Assembly (NCBI GenBank): GCA_050944255.1
Contig: JBMNQS010000008.1
Coordinates: forward strand, 1 to 43,923
Origin: JBMNQS01 sp050944255
Lineage (GTDB): Bacteria; Bacillota; Clostridia; Christensenellales; Maliibacteriaceae
Direction: 5' to 3'
Length of the DNA: 43,923 nucleotides
Shown here: one piece after another, positions 15,994 to 24,547 of the stretch
Layout: every line of letters begins with the position of its first letter
How positions within the stretch are numbered: the stretch's first letter is position 1
Translations under genes and position numbers: made by a program
Notes under the pieces: model-generated
Told to the model about the DNA's origin: nothing
The model's input: the letters and a program-made list of their open reading frames with translations, nothing else
Databases searched by the model: none

Positions 15994-17448
15994 TTATCCC
16001 AGCTTCTCAAGCGACAGTTTCATCCGGCGCAGCGTCTCCTCGCGGCCCAATATCGCGGCGATCTCGATGGCGCCGCCGGCGGTGGTGCCCATGCCGGTGA
16101 CGGCAATGCGGGCCGGCCAGAGCACCTGGCCGTTTTTGAGCTGCAGATCCGAAGCCAGCGACAGCAGCGCGCCGTGCAGGCTCTCTTCGGTCCAGTCCGT
16201 CAGGCTTTGGAGCCTCTCAAAAATTTTGGGCAATACTTCTTTGGCCTGCTCCACGCTGGTCCTCATCTTCTTATGGAAGTAGAGATGCGGGTCGAAATCC
16301 TCACCAAAATCCGCCAGGTACGCCACCATGTCGGGTATCTGCGTCAGGATTTCCACCCGTGGCTGCAGGACCCGCAGCAGGATATCCACATCAATCTTCC
16401 CCACGTCCAGCACCCGCTCCAGGTACGGCAACGCCACGGCCTTCCACTTCCCGGGCGTCATCCGCCGGATATATTCGGCGTTGAACCAGGTCAGCTTAGC
16501 CGGATCAAAGATGGACGGCGATTTATTGATCCCTTTGATATCAAAGGCCTCCACCAGCTCATCCAGCGTGAAAAATTCCTGGCTGGTGCCGGGGCTCCAG
16601 CCCAGAAGCGCGATGTAATTGATGATGGCGTCCTTCAAAAAGCCTTGCGACAACAGGTCCTCAAAGGACGGATCGCCGTAGCGTTTGGACAGCTTGCGCT
16701 TTTGATCCTTCATCACCGGCGGCAAATGAATATAAATTGGAACCGGCCAGCCGAATTTTTCATAGAGCTGATTGTACTTGGGCGTGGACGACAAATATTC
16801 CGTGCCGCGCATGATATGGGTGATGCCCATCAGATGATCGTCCACTACATTGGCGAAGTTGTACGTGGGCAGCCCGTCGCTCTTTAAGAGCACCGTATCG
16901 TCCAGCGTCTCGTTGTCCACCGTCACCTCGCCGAATACCATATCCGAAAACGTGGTCTGCCCCACTTTGGGCATGTCCTGTCGGATCACAAACGGCTCGC
17001 CCGATCCGATACGGTCCTGTATCTCCTGCGGACTTAAGTGTTTGCAGTGCTTGTCGTATTTAAACGTCTCGCCCCCCGCCTCGCAGGCCGCCCGAAGATC
17101 GTCCAGCCGCTCCCTCGTGCAAAAGCAGCGGTAGGCACCGCCCCTCTCCACCAGCTCCATGGCGTATTTTTTATAGATGTCCCGGCGCTCGGTCTGGATG
17201 TACGGGCCGTAATCGCCGCCCACGTCCGGCCCCTCGTCGTAAAAGAGCCCCGCCTGGCGCATGGACTGATAGATCAGCTCCGTGGCACCCTCCACCAGGC
17301 GTTCCTGGTCCGTATCCTCAATGCGCAAGATAAAGACTCCGCCGCTGCGTTTTGCAAACAAATAGGTGTACAGCGCCGTGCGCAGCCCGCCGATATGAAG
17401 GTATCCGGTGGGGCTGGGCGCAAAGCGCGTGCGTACTTGATGCCTCAT
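15994..17448 (-). CDS. gltX: Glutamate--tRNA ligase
   Basis: Class I synthetase charging tRNA-Glu, 484 residues from the chosen ATG at 17448 (MRHQVRTRFAPSPTGYLHIGG). AAAGGA lies 9 bases upstream, and this start matches the family; in-frame starts at 17478 and 17505 lie in or next to glnS. The HIGH motif is YLHIGG and the KMSKS-equivalent is KRKLSKR. RIEDTDQER and the GTEYLSSTPKYNQLYEKFGW region are typical. It follows glnS with 29 bases between, a likely two-gene operon of related enzymes. Confidence 0.95.
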   Translation of the reverse strand: MRHQVRTRFAPSPTGYLHIGGLRTALYTYLFAKRSGGVFILRIEDTDQERLVEGATELIYQSMRQAGLFYDEGPDVGGDYGPYIQTERRDIYKKYAMELVERGGAYRCFCTRERLDDLRAACEAGGETFKYDKHCKHLSPQEIQDRIGSGEPFVIRQDMPKVGQTTFSDMVFGEVTVDNETLDDTVLLKSDGLPTYNFANVVDDHLMGITHIMRGTEYLSSTPKYNQLYEKFGWPVPIYIHLPPVMKDQKRKLSKRYGDPSFEDLLSQGFLKDAIINYIALLGWSPGTSQEFFTLDELVEAFDIKGINKSPSIFDPAKLTWFNAEYIRRMTPGKWKAVALPYLERVLDVGKIDVDILLRVLQPRVEILTQIPDMVAYLADFGEDFDPHLYFHKKMRTSVEQAKEVLPKIFERLQSLTDWTEESLHGALLSLASDLQLKNGQVLWPARIAVTGMGTTAGGAIEIAAILGREETLRRMKLSLEKLG

Positions 17449-17477
17449 GAGCCTGTATCCTTTCCGTCCTGCCGACA

Positions 17478-19142
17478 TTATCCCTTTTTCTGAAGTTTCG
17501 CCCAACTGTCCTTCAAGCCCACAATCCGGTTGAATACCGGTGCGCCGGGCTGGGTATAGCGGCTGTCGGCGCAGAAGTAGCCGGTGCGCAGGAACTGGAA
17601 GCTCTCCAGCGGCGCGGCGTCGGCCAGCGACGCCTCCACGAAACAGTTCTCCAGTACTTCCAGGCTGTCCTGGTTGAACCTTTGGGTCACATCCTCCGAG
17701 GCGCCGTCGTCCTCTTTGAGCAGGTAGTCGTACAGCCGCACCGTGGCCGGCACCGCCGTTTTTGCGTCCACCCAGTGCAGGGTGCCCTTGACCTTCCTGT
17801 CTGCGCCGGGCAGCCCGCTCCGGGTATCCATATCCACACTGCAGCGCAGTTCAAGGACGCTGCCGTCCCCGTCCGTGACCACATCCTCACACTTGATGAT
17901 GTAGGCGCCCTTGAGCCGCACCTCGCGGCCCGGGCCCAGCCGGAAGAACTTTTTGGGCGGGTCCATCATAAAGTCGTCCCGCTCGATGTAAAGCTCCTTT
18001 GAAAAGCTCACCTGGCGGCTGCCCAGCGCCTCATTCTCGGGATTGTTCTCAATCTCCAGCATCTCGGTCATGCCCTCGGGGTAGTTGGTCAAAACCACTT
18101 TCAGCGGCCTGAGCACCGCCATTTTCCTGGCGGCCTTGAGCTTTAAATCCTCGCGGATGCAGTGTTCCAGAAGCGCCGAATCCACCTCGGAGTTGGCCTT
18201 GGCCACGCCCACGCGGCTACACAGGTCAAGGATCGATTCGGGGGTGTAGCCCCGCCTTCGAAGCCCCGCCAGCGTCGGCATCCGCGGATCGTCCCAGCCC
18301 TCCACCAGGTTTTCCTCCACGAGCCTGCGCAGGTAGCGCTTGCTCATGGGCACCCGCGTGATGTTCAGCCGGGCAAACTCAATCTGCCGCGGCGCCTGGG
18401 GAATTTCGCAGTTTTCCATCACCCAGTCGTAGAGCGGCCGGTGATCCTCAAACTCCAGCGAGCACAAACTGTGGGTAATCCTCTCCACGGCGTCCTCCAG
18501 AGGATGCGCGTAATCGTACATGGGATAGATGCACCACGCGTCGCCGGTGCGGTGATGCGGCATATGAAGAATCCGGTAGAGCACCGGATCCCGCATGTTC
18601 ATATTCGGGGAGGCCATATCGATCCTGGCGCGCAACACGCGCTCTCCATCCCTGAAGGCTCCGGCGCGCATCTGCTCAAACAGATGAAGGTTCTCCCGCG
18701 CGCCGCGGTTTCTGTACGGGCTTTCCTTTCCCGGCTGCGTCAGCGTGCCGCGGTACTGCCGTATCTCCTCCGCGCTTAAATCACAGACATAGGCCTTTCC
18801 CTTTTTGATCAGGCCTACCGCATACTGGTAAAATTCTTCGAAATAATCGCTGGCATAGTAAAGGTTGTCCCATTCAAAGCCCAGCCAGCGGATATCCTCT
18901 TGGATGGAGTTGACGTATTCCACATCCTCCTTGCTGGGGTTAGTATCGTCAAAACGCAGATTGCACTGGCCGTTAAACTTTTTCGCCGTCAAAAAATCCA
19001 CGCAGATGGCCTTTGCGTGACCGATATGCAGGTATCCGTTGGGCTCCGGCGGGAAGCGCGTATGCACGCGGCCGTCATAACGACCCGCCTTGTTGTCCTT
19101 GATGACTTCCTCTTCGATAAAGTTGTCTGCCTTTACTTCCAT
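17478..19142 (-). CDS. glnS: Glutamine--tRNA ligase
   Basis: Class I synthetase that charges tRNA-Gln directly, 554 residues. HIGH motif PEPNGYLHIGHAK, the VPMSKRYLRRLVEE KMSKS motif, and the C-terminal anticodon-binding beta-barrels (FFRLGPGREVRLKGAYIIKCEDV) are present. Direct charging makes the amidotransferase route unnecessary for Gln in this organism, unlike in Bacillus. It is upstream of gltX in the same orientation. Ribosome site AGGAGAAG precedes ATG 19142. Confidence 0.96.
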   Translation of the reverse strand: MEVKADNFIEEEVIKDNKAGRYDGRVHTRFPPEPNGYLHIGHAKAICVDFLTAKKFNGQCNLRFDDTNPSKEDVEYVNSIQEDIRWLGFEWDNLYYASDYFEEFYQYAVGLIKKGKAYVCDLSAEEIRQYRGTLTQPGKESPYRNRGARENLHLFEQMRAGAFRDGERVLRARIDMASPNMNMRDPVLYRILHMPHHRTGDAWCIYPMYDYAHPLEDAVERITHSLCSLEFEDHRPLYDWVMENCEIPQAPRQIEFARLNITRVPMSKRYLRRLVEENLVEGWDDPRMPTLAGLRRRGYTPESILDLCSRVGVAKANSEVDSALLEHCIREDLKLKAARKMAVLRPLKVVLTNYPEGMTEMLEIENNPENEALGSRQVSFSKELYIERDDFMMDPPKKFFRLGPGREVRLKGAYIIKCEDVVTDGDGSVLELRCSVDMDTRSGLPGADRKVKGTLHWVDAKTAVPATVRLYDYLLKEDDGASEDVTQRFNQDSLEVLENCFVEASLADAAPLESFQFLRTGYFCADSRYTQPGAPVFNRIVGLKDSWAKLQKKG

Positions 19143-19229
19143 GCATCTTCTCCTGTTTCGGGGCTTATATTTCTATACATTACTGGCGGCGTTCGCGCGT
19201 CATCATACGGAAAAACGCTTTTGATAAAA

Positions 19230-20228
19230 TCAGAGTATCGTCACCAGCATGTTCATCGTCTCGTCGGTTTCGATCATGATCTTTCCGGACTGTTCCAGGC
19301 ACTTCATCATATCGGAAAATTTCTTGAAGCCGATGCTCCGCTCGGTAAAATCGGGGTGCTTTTCCGTCAGACTCTCCTTGATGATGCTGGGATTGACCCG
19401 GTCGAACCCGTCGCTTTTGAGCCGGTCGAGAATCTGCTGCACCTGCTGTATCCAGTTACGCCGTGTCAGAGGCTCACTCTTTACGCCGCCGCCCTTCTCC
19501 GCCAGACGGACCTTGAAATTGAAATTGTCCGTCACGCAGCGGATGGTCCCGTATTTCTCCTCCAGCGTGGACAGCAGCCTGCCAAACAGGTTATGGCCAT
19601 ACGATTTCTGGTTGAAATCCGGCCGCAGGCGCACCAGTATGTCTTTTAAGACGCTGGCCAGCATCCATCCGTCGGCGTCGGCCTGCTCCCGCAGGATGCT
19701 CTCGATCTGACGCATCAATTGCGCCTCTTCATCGTCGTCCGTACCGTTGATCACCGGTTCGGGCGACTTGCTGCGCATGGACTCCAGAAACTGGAACTCA
19801 TTGCAAGCGTTGATGAACACATTCGAAGCCGATTCGCTTCGGGATATGCCCAGCACATGCTTACCCATCGCCCGCAGCCTGCCCACCAGCGGCACAAAAT
19901 CGCTGTCGCCCGAGACGATGCAGAAACAGTCGATGATGGAGTTGGTAAACGCCACGTCCAGCGCATCCACCACCAGTTGGATGTCCATGGAATTTTTCAC
20001 GTTGTTGCCGGTGCGAAGGGACGGGATCGCCGAGAAGGTGTTGGACATGAGCACCTCCCGCAGATCACTGTAGCGCTCGGTATAGCCGTACACGCGGCCG
20101 ATGAGGATATTGCCCCTGATTTTCACGGTCTCAATGATGGTTTCCAGCGTGGTGCGCTTGCCCCCCGCGTTCTCCATGTCGATGAATACCGCAAAGTTTC
20201 TCATCGAGTTTTGCATTTGCTGTTCCAA
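19230..20228 (-). CDS. NYN-domain putative RNase with OST-HTH/LOTUS domains
   Basis: Predicted RNA-processing protein of 332 residues. Residues 10-155 form a NYN (PIN-like, DUF88/LabA) domain with the acidic metal-site motifs FIDMENAGG (Asp17), MDIQLVVDAL and GDSDFVPLV; VGRLRAMGKHVLGI is also typical. After an acidic linker come two OST-HTH/LOTUS modules (about 170-250 and 262-332, LRPDFNQKSYGHNLFGRLLSTL and HPDFTERSIGFKKFSDMMKCL), which bind RNA. The same NYN plus LOTUS layout occurs in eukaryotic limkain b1/MARF1. All visible catalytic acids are kept, so nuclease activity is plausible but untested. A consensus-like promoter sits just upstream. Confidence 0.88.
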   Translation of the reverse strand: MEQQMQNSMRNFAVFIDMENAGGKRTTLETIIETVKIRGNILIGRVYGYTERYSDLREVLMSNTFSAIPSLRTGNNVKNSMDIQLVVDALDVAFTNSIIDCFCIVSGDSDFVPLVGRLRAMGKHVLGISRSESASNVFINACNEFQFLESMRSKSPEPVINGTDDDEEAQLMRQIESILREQADADGWMLASVLKDILVRLRPDFNQKSYGHNLFGRLLSTLEEKYGTIRCVTDNFNFKVRLAEKGGGVKSEPLTRRNWIQQVQQILDRLKSDGFDRVNPSIIKESLTEKHPDFTERSIGFKKFSDMMKCLEQSGKIMIETDETMNMLVTIL

Positions 20229-20294
20229 AAATATATTCTCCTTTGCCCAAGGCTCTTATGTAATAGCCTGATTATCCTAAAATCTTGAAATTTA

Positions 20295-20323
20295 ATTATA
20301 GCTTTTTTTCTGATTGATTGCAA
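20295..20323 (-). promoter_or_regulatory. Promoter of the NYN/LOTUS gene
   Basis: On the minus strand TTGCAA and TATAAT are separated by 17 bases, starting transcription about 60 bases before ATG 20228. The rest of 20324-20576 contains no clear gene; a weak TTGCCC-18-TATCAT near 20474-20503 could serve the M20 gene on the plus strand. Confidence 0.7.
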
Positions 20324-20576
20324 TGATCCGCTGTCTGTTGGCCGCGATTCTCAGGGAAAAACGGATGTTCCGGCCCAAAAGCGATCCGGCAAGATCCATT
20401 TCACCGGCCTGCACATCCTCGGATACCTTGTCCGGCACCGGGAGATCTTTGCATTTAAGGTCCTCAAGCTACTTGCCCCGCGGGTCCATGCGATGCTATC
20501 ATAATATAAAACCTACACATATTATGCACAAAATAGCGCCTCTGAAACAGCGGCGCGGGCTGGGAGGATCAATTCT

Positions 20577-22031
20577 ATGCTGTGGGCATTGCTTTTTATC
20601 GCCGTAGTCATCTGCTATATGTTGTTTCGCGCCGTTGCGCTCGATACGCATGCGGCGCCTAAGGCGCCGGTGGATCTAGCGTCCATACCCGAGATGCCGA
20701 TGGACGCGGAGCGGGCCACTCAGTCTCTCTCCGCGGCCATCCGGATCAAAACCGTTTCGTATAAGGATACGCCGCAGACGGATTATGCCTCGTTTATCCA
20801 GTACCATAATTTTCTCAGGGAGCGCTATCCGCTGATCCACAGCGTCATGCAGCGGGAGGCGGTCGGCGGCTACAGCCTTCTGTACCGCTGGCGCGGCGAC
20901 GGCGCCGCCGAAGAGCTTCCGGTACTGTTCATGGCCCATATGGACGTGGTGCCCGTGCAGCAGCAGACGCTGGATCAATGGCCCTATCCGCCCTTTTCCG
21001 GCGAGGTGGCGGAGGGGTACGTCTGGGGCCGCGGCACCATGGACATGAAAAGTCATATGATCACGCTTCTGGAAGCCGCCGAGACGCTGATCGCGCAGGG
21101 TTTCTCTCCCAAGCGCGATATCTACTTCGCATTCGGTCACGACGAGGAAATTTTCGGAGAGGGCATCCCTGCCGTGCAGCGCTTGCTGCAGCAGCGCAAC
21201 ATTCGTTTCGAGCTGGTGCTCGATGAGGGCGGCTGCATCATCGACGGTTCGGATTTCGGCGTACAGGGCGTCCTGGCCACCATTGGCCTGTGCGAAAAAG
21301 GCATCGCCGACTATAAGCTGACATCCAGGCAGGCCGGCGGCCACTCCTCCACGCCGCCCAGACAGACCGCGCTGGGCGTTATCGCCCGGGCCATCGACCG
21401 CATACAAAACCGCCCGCGGCGCCTGCGCGTAACGCCACCCATCCGCTACATGCTGACAGCCATCGGCCCGTCCATGAATTTTGCAAAGAGATTCGTCATC
21501 GCCAACTTATGGCTGTTTGGACCTTTTGCCGCAAGATTACTATTGGGAAATCCGGCCACCGCCGCCATGGTGCGCACCACCATGGCGCCCACCATGGCCA
21601 AAGCCTCCGACGCATCCAATGTGCTGCCGGAGGTCTGCGAAGCCGTCGTCAACTGCCGCATCCTCCCCGGCGAAACGGTCGAGAGCGTCCGCCGCCACAT
21701 CGCCAGATCCATTGCCGACGACCGGGTCGAAATCACGGTCCCCTACGGATTCGATCCCTCCCCCATATCCGACAGGCACCAGGCGGGTTACGCACGCGTC
21801 GCCCAAACCGTTATGGACGTTTTCCCCGGCGTCATCCCGGTGCCCACACTCTTGACGGGCGCCACCGACTCGCGGCATATGCACAGCCTGTCCGATTGTG
21901 TGCTTCGCTTTTCGCCCTGCTACTGCCCTGCCGACGCCCGAAGCCGCATCCATTCAACCGGCGAGCGCATTGCCGTGGACAACATTGACGGCATGCTCCG
22001 CTTTTTCGCGCGCCTCATGCAGCAATTTTAA
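20577..22031 (+). CDS. Membrane-anchored M20 family peptidase (PM20D1/carboxypeptidase S-like)
   Basis: Zinc-dependent amidase/peptidase of 484 residues. An N-terminal helix (LLFIAVVICYMLFRAVAL) anchors or exports it. The M20 catalytic core shows the metal and catalytic residues MAHMDVVP (His121, Asp123), GRGTMDMKSH (Asp156) and GHDEE (Glu190/191), then DEGG and a C-terminal His in RIHSTGER. The dimerisation lid includes RQAGGHSSTPP. Length, anchor and the phrase QWPYPPFSGEVAEGYVWGRG place it near PM20D1 and yeast carboxypeptidase S, which hydrolyse N-acyl amino acids or dipeptides. The substrate here is unknown. Ribosome site GGGAGG lies before ATG 20577. Confidence 0.92.
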   Translation: MLWALLFIAVVICYMLFRAVALDTHAAPKAPVDLASIPEMPMDAERATQSLSAAIRIKTVSYKDTPQTDYASFIQYHNFLRERYPLIHSVMQREAVGGYSLLYRWRGDGAAEELPVLFMAHMDVVPVQQQTLDQWPYPPFSGEVAEGYVWGRGTMDMKSHMITLLEAAETLIAQGFSPKRDIYFAFGHDEEIFGEGIPAVQRLLQQRNIRFELVLDEGGCIIDGSDFGVQGVLATIGLCEKGIADYKLTSRQAGGHSSTPPRQTALGVIARAIDRIQNRPRRLRVTPPIRYMLTAIGPSMNFAKRFVIANLWLFGPFAARLLLGNPATAAMVRTTMAPTMAKASDASNVLPEVCEAVVNCRILPGETVESVRRHIARSIADDRVEITVPYGFDPSPISDRHQAGYARVAQTVMDVFPGVIPVPTLLTGATDSRHMHSLSDCVLRFSPCYCPADARSRIHSTGERIAVDNIDGMLRFFARLMQQF

Positions 22032-22070
22032 ACGCAGTGATAAAAAATAAGAATTGCTGCCGCTGCGTTT
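22030..22070 (+). terminator. Possible terminator of the M20 gene
   Basis: AAACGCAG and CTGCGTTT form an 8-bp stem with a long A-rich loop, beginning at the stop codon. The nested inverted pair CAGCAATT/AATTGCTG offers an alternative fold. No strong T-tract follows. Confidence 0.4.
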
Positions 22071-22177
22071 AATAAAGTTTACCGATTCTCTCAAAGACAA
22101 ATCTTTGTACCACCGATTAAGCACTCTCGTAACCGTCTATTTTATTTAATGGCTGTTTATTTTATCATTTTAGATTT

Positions 22178-22348
22178 TTAAACGCTTTTCAGAAACATTT
22201 CCATGCCATCCATACTTTCATGGGTAGCGCGCATAGAACGGAAAACCCTTTTGCAGTTCCACTCCAATTCAAACAGCCCATGCACGCCGCCATTTATCTG
22301 AGCTTCCCAGGAAAAACCGTCTTGAAACGGCGCGGTTTGTCATGTATA
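22178..22348 (-). other. Orphan open stretch, possible gene remnant or dispersed repeat
   Basis: The minus strand stays open for about 55 codons up to TAA at 22178-22180 and encodes a protein-like tail (FSWEAQINGGVHGLFELEW...), but no upstream start or ribosome site exists. Bases 22260-22279 match 31987-32006 at 17 of 20 positions in the same orientation. The rest of 22071-22515 shows only the promoter listed separately. Confidence 0.3.
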
Positions 22349-22350
22349 AT
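22322..22350 (+). promoter_or_regulatory. Promoter upstream of tRNA-Ser
   Basis: TTGAAA (22322-22327) and TATAAT (22345-22350) are 17 bases apart. Transcription would begin near 22357, about 160 bases before the tRNA, so either the precursor has a long leader or a small RNA lies between. A GAAAACTTT/AAAGTTTTC hairpin (about 22407-22434) lies in the leader. Confidence 0.65.
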
Positions 22351-22515
22351 ACATATCTGAACCGCCGCCTGCTTGGACGCATGCCGGACTGTTTAAGAGC
22401 GCATCGCCCGAAAACTTTTCGTCTATAAAGTTTTCTGGATGATTCTAAAATCTAATATTCATCGCCACTGCCGGAATCATGTTTTCCTGGCATGCGATGA
22501 CATATAACTCAATAC

Positions 22516-22604
22516 GGAGAGGTATCGAAGTGGTCATAACGGGGCTGACTCGAAATCAGTTTGAGGGAAACCTCACGTGGGTTCGAATCCCACCCTCTCC
22601 GCCA
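22516..22604 (+). tRNA. tRNA-Ser (anticodon CGA)
   Basis: Acceptor stem GGAGAGG pairs with CCTCTCC; the anticodon stem GCTGA/TCAGT encloses the loop CTCGAAA, giving anticodon CGA, which reads UCG codons. A long variable arm (TTGAGGGAAACCTCA) marks it as type II serine tRNA. The T-arm GTGGGTTCGAATCCCAC is standard. Discriminator G and CCA are encoded. Confidence 0.97.
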
Positions 22605-22640
22605 AAAAGCCAGTAAACTCAAGGGTTTGCTGGCTTTTTC
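22604..22640 (+). terminator. Terminator of tRNA-Ser
   Basis: AAAAAGCCAG and CTGGCTTTTT form a perfect 10-bp stem directly after the encoded CCA, ending in five T residues. Confidence 0.9.
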
Positions 22641-22763
22641 CATGTCCAAAATATGATCAAATGCTTTCGAATGTTGTTAATATTATCCCGCCTGTCTTTA
22701 TAACATGGCGGTCTTTTTCATGCCCGAAAAAGACCTGGGAGATGAATTATTGAAAAAATGTTA

Positions 22764-23222
22764 TCAAACTCTGCCATCCCGAAGCGCGCAAAATATTATG
22801 TGCTCGCAGAGCTCGTCACCCATCTTCACACAGGATATAAAAAGCGCAACGAACCTGTATTCCATGAGCGTAGCCGGGCCGCCGCGTGTTTTTCCGAAGC
22901 TAATATCCCGCATTCTCATAGTATCGTTAATAGACACCGCTCTTCCCTATGGTAGAGAGAAAACGGAACATAACCAAAAACGGGGCGATGATCTGTTTCG
23001 GTATGCATAGGCGCTCCATGGAAGCGGCAAATTCGCTAACGGTGGTTGGAGAGAGGAAATAACCCATCAGCAGTGCCGGATGCAGATCAGCGCAGAGAGT
23101 TTTACGCCCGCCAGCACAGGCGCGGCCGACAATAAAAAATATCGTTCCAGATATGCTTGGCATCCGGGGGAACGGATGCCCCTGATGAGCACGGCCGCGC
23201 TTACCGGATCTAAACGCTCCAA
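22764..23222 (-). pseudogene. Frameshifted remnant of an EcfT (CbiQ-type) transporter subunit
   Basis: In changing minus-strand frames the sequence reads ERLDPVSAAVLI, then LMGYFLSPTTVSEFAASMERLCIPKQIIAPFLVMFRFLSTIG, then, one frame over, AVSINDTMRMRDISFGKTRGGPATLMEYRFVALFISCVKMGDEL. These are consecutive conserved parts of the EcfT membrane subunit of energy-coupling-factor vitamin transporters. At least two frame changes and a loss of most of the N-terminal helices make it non-functional. It directly follows the DUF134::ABC gene, consistent with a former ECF plus ABC-exporter cluster. Confidence 0.75.
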
Positions 23223-24442
23223 CCCAAGCTCTCCTGCTGAATATGCCACAGCTTTGCATACAGCCCATTCTGAGCGAGTAATTCCTCATGCGTCCCCTGC
23301 TCGAAGAGGTTCCCCTCATCGAGCACAACAATCTTGTTAGCTCCGGCTATGGTTTTCAGTCGGTGGGCAATTACGATCACCGTGCGGCCTTTGATCAGTT
23401 CGGAAATAGCTTCCTGGATGAGAACTTCGTTTTCGGGATCAATGGAAGCCGTCGCTTCATCAAGCAGCACGATAGGCGCGTTTTTGAGGATCGCCCGCGC
23501 GATTGAGATCCGCTGGCGTTCCCCGCCGGAAAGAGTGCAGCCGTTTTCACCGATGAGCGTTTCATAGCCGTTTTCCATTTTGCCGATGAACTCGTCGCAG
23601 CGGGCGATCCTGGCCGCAACGCGCACCTCCGTATCCGTTGCCCCCTGTTTTCCAATGCGGATGTTGTTGATAACGGTATCGTTGAACAGTACCACGTCCT
23701 GGAACACAAAGCTCATGTACTTCATCAACGTTTCGGGATCAATGTCCCGGATATTCCGGCCGCCGATCAGGATTTCGCCTTTATTTACATCCCAGAACCG
23801 TGCGATCAATCGTGAGATCGTGCTCTTGCCGGAACCAGACGGGCCGACAAGCGCGGTCACTGCGTTTTGCGGCAGCGTGATGCTCATGTTTTTTATCACA
23901 TCGTCCTTGTTATAGGCAAAGGTAACGTTTCTTAGCTCAATGTTATAGTCGGGGAGAGCGGCATCTGTTCTGCCGTGCATGGCCGGTTCCTGACGGAGCT
24001 GCTGCATGCGCTTTGTAGAGGTGAAAAAGTACATGACTTCGGCTAGCATGGTCAAAACCGTCAGGATCAGTGCGTAAATGCGGGTACTGATCATGGTATA
24101 TGCCCCATTGCAATGTCTATGACGGCAGCCTCGCCCGCAGCGCCCGTCCCGGTGCTCGCAAACACGATATTCCCCGCCCCCAATGACAAGGGTCAAGCCG
24201 TTTACGATACATTCGGCCAGCTTTTTTCTCGCGCTTGCGTAAATTGCCTGTGCGGTTGTCCGAGCAACTTCCATCTGGTCGGCGCATTGCTCCTGCGTCA
24301 AGCCTTCCAGATCAATCAAGCGGATGGTTTCGTATTCATCTACCGTCATTTTAACCGGATCGCCGTGCTGCCTGCTTTCCGGGCCAAAGCTGGTGCAGCG
24401 CGGCAATGTGCAGACTCTGCGCCGCTTTCTCGGTCTTGGCAT
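23210..24442 (-). CDS. DUF134 regulator fused to an ABC exporter ATPase domain
   Basis: A 410-residue chimera. Residues 1-110 are a nearly complete DUF134/UPF0251 protein: PRPRKRRRVC, DPVKMTVDEYETIRLIDLEGLTQEQCADQMEVARTTAQAIYASARKKLAECIVNG (sigma-region-4-like HTH) and a Cys/His-rich end (CEHRDGRCGRGCRHRHC). Residues 116-150 are the end of an ABC exporter membrane domain (STRIYALILTVLTMLAEVMYFFTSTKRMQQL). Residues 165-410 are a full ATPase: Walker A GPSGSGKST (200-208), signature LSGGERQR, Walker B VLLDEATASID. All five normal exporter helices before this are absent. ATG 24442 has ribosome site GGAGGTGAT. Either a deletion fused two genes in frame, or the reads are misassembled. Confidence 0.8.
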   Translation of the reverse strand: MPRPRKRRRVCTLPRCTSFGPESRQHGDPVKMTVDEYETIRLIDLEGLTQEQCADQMEVARTTAQAIYASARKKLAECIVNGLTLVIGGGEYRVCEHRDGRCGRGCRHRHCNGAYTMISTRIYALILTVLTMLAEVMYFFTSTKRMQQLRQEPAMHGRTDAALPDYNIELRNVTFAYNKDDVIKNMSITLPQNAVTALVGPSGSGKSTISRLIARFWDVNKGEILIGGRNIRDIDPETLMKYMSFVFQDVVLFNDTVINNIRIGKQGATDTEVRVAARIARCDEFIGKMENGYETLIGENGCTLSGGERQRISIARAILKNAPIVLLDEATASIDPENEVLIQEAISELIKGRTVIVIAHRLKTIAGANKIVVLDEGNLFEQGTHEELLAQNGLYAKLWHIQQESLGWSV

Positions 24443-24465
24443 AGCATCACCTCCCACCCCATTAT

Positions 24466-24512
24466 TGACATATGCCATTTATTATTATAGGTAGATTTCC
24501 GGCATATGTCAA
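24466..24512 (-). promoter_or_regulatory. Consensus promoter framed by a 12-bp inverted repeat (likely DUF134 operator)
   Basis: On the minus strand TTGACA, 17 bases and TATAAT form a perfect sigma-A promoter. The -35 box is the outer part of arm TTGACATATGCC (24501-24512); its exact inverted copy GGCATATGTCAA (24465-24476) lies just after the -10 box, with 24 bases between the arms. The two half-sites therefore flank the polymerase site. The first gene downstream encodes the HTH protein, so autoregulation by looping or paired binding is likely. Confidence 0.85.
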
Positions 24513-24547
24513 CAACGTTTCTGACGTTATTGGAAAATATCAGTATG

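Noticed and set aside
20314..20607. A 97-codon plus-strand frame before the M20 gene
   Set aside because: No ribosome site, no family, and it overlaps the M20 start in another frame.
22705..23010. A 101-codon plus-strand frame after the tRNA
   Set aside because: It is antisense to recognisable ecfT remains and has no motif of its own.
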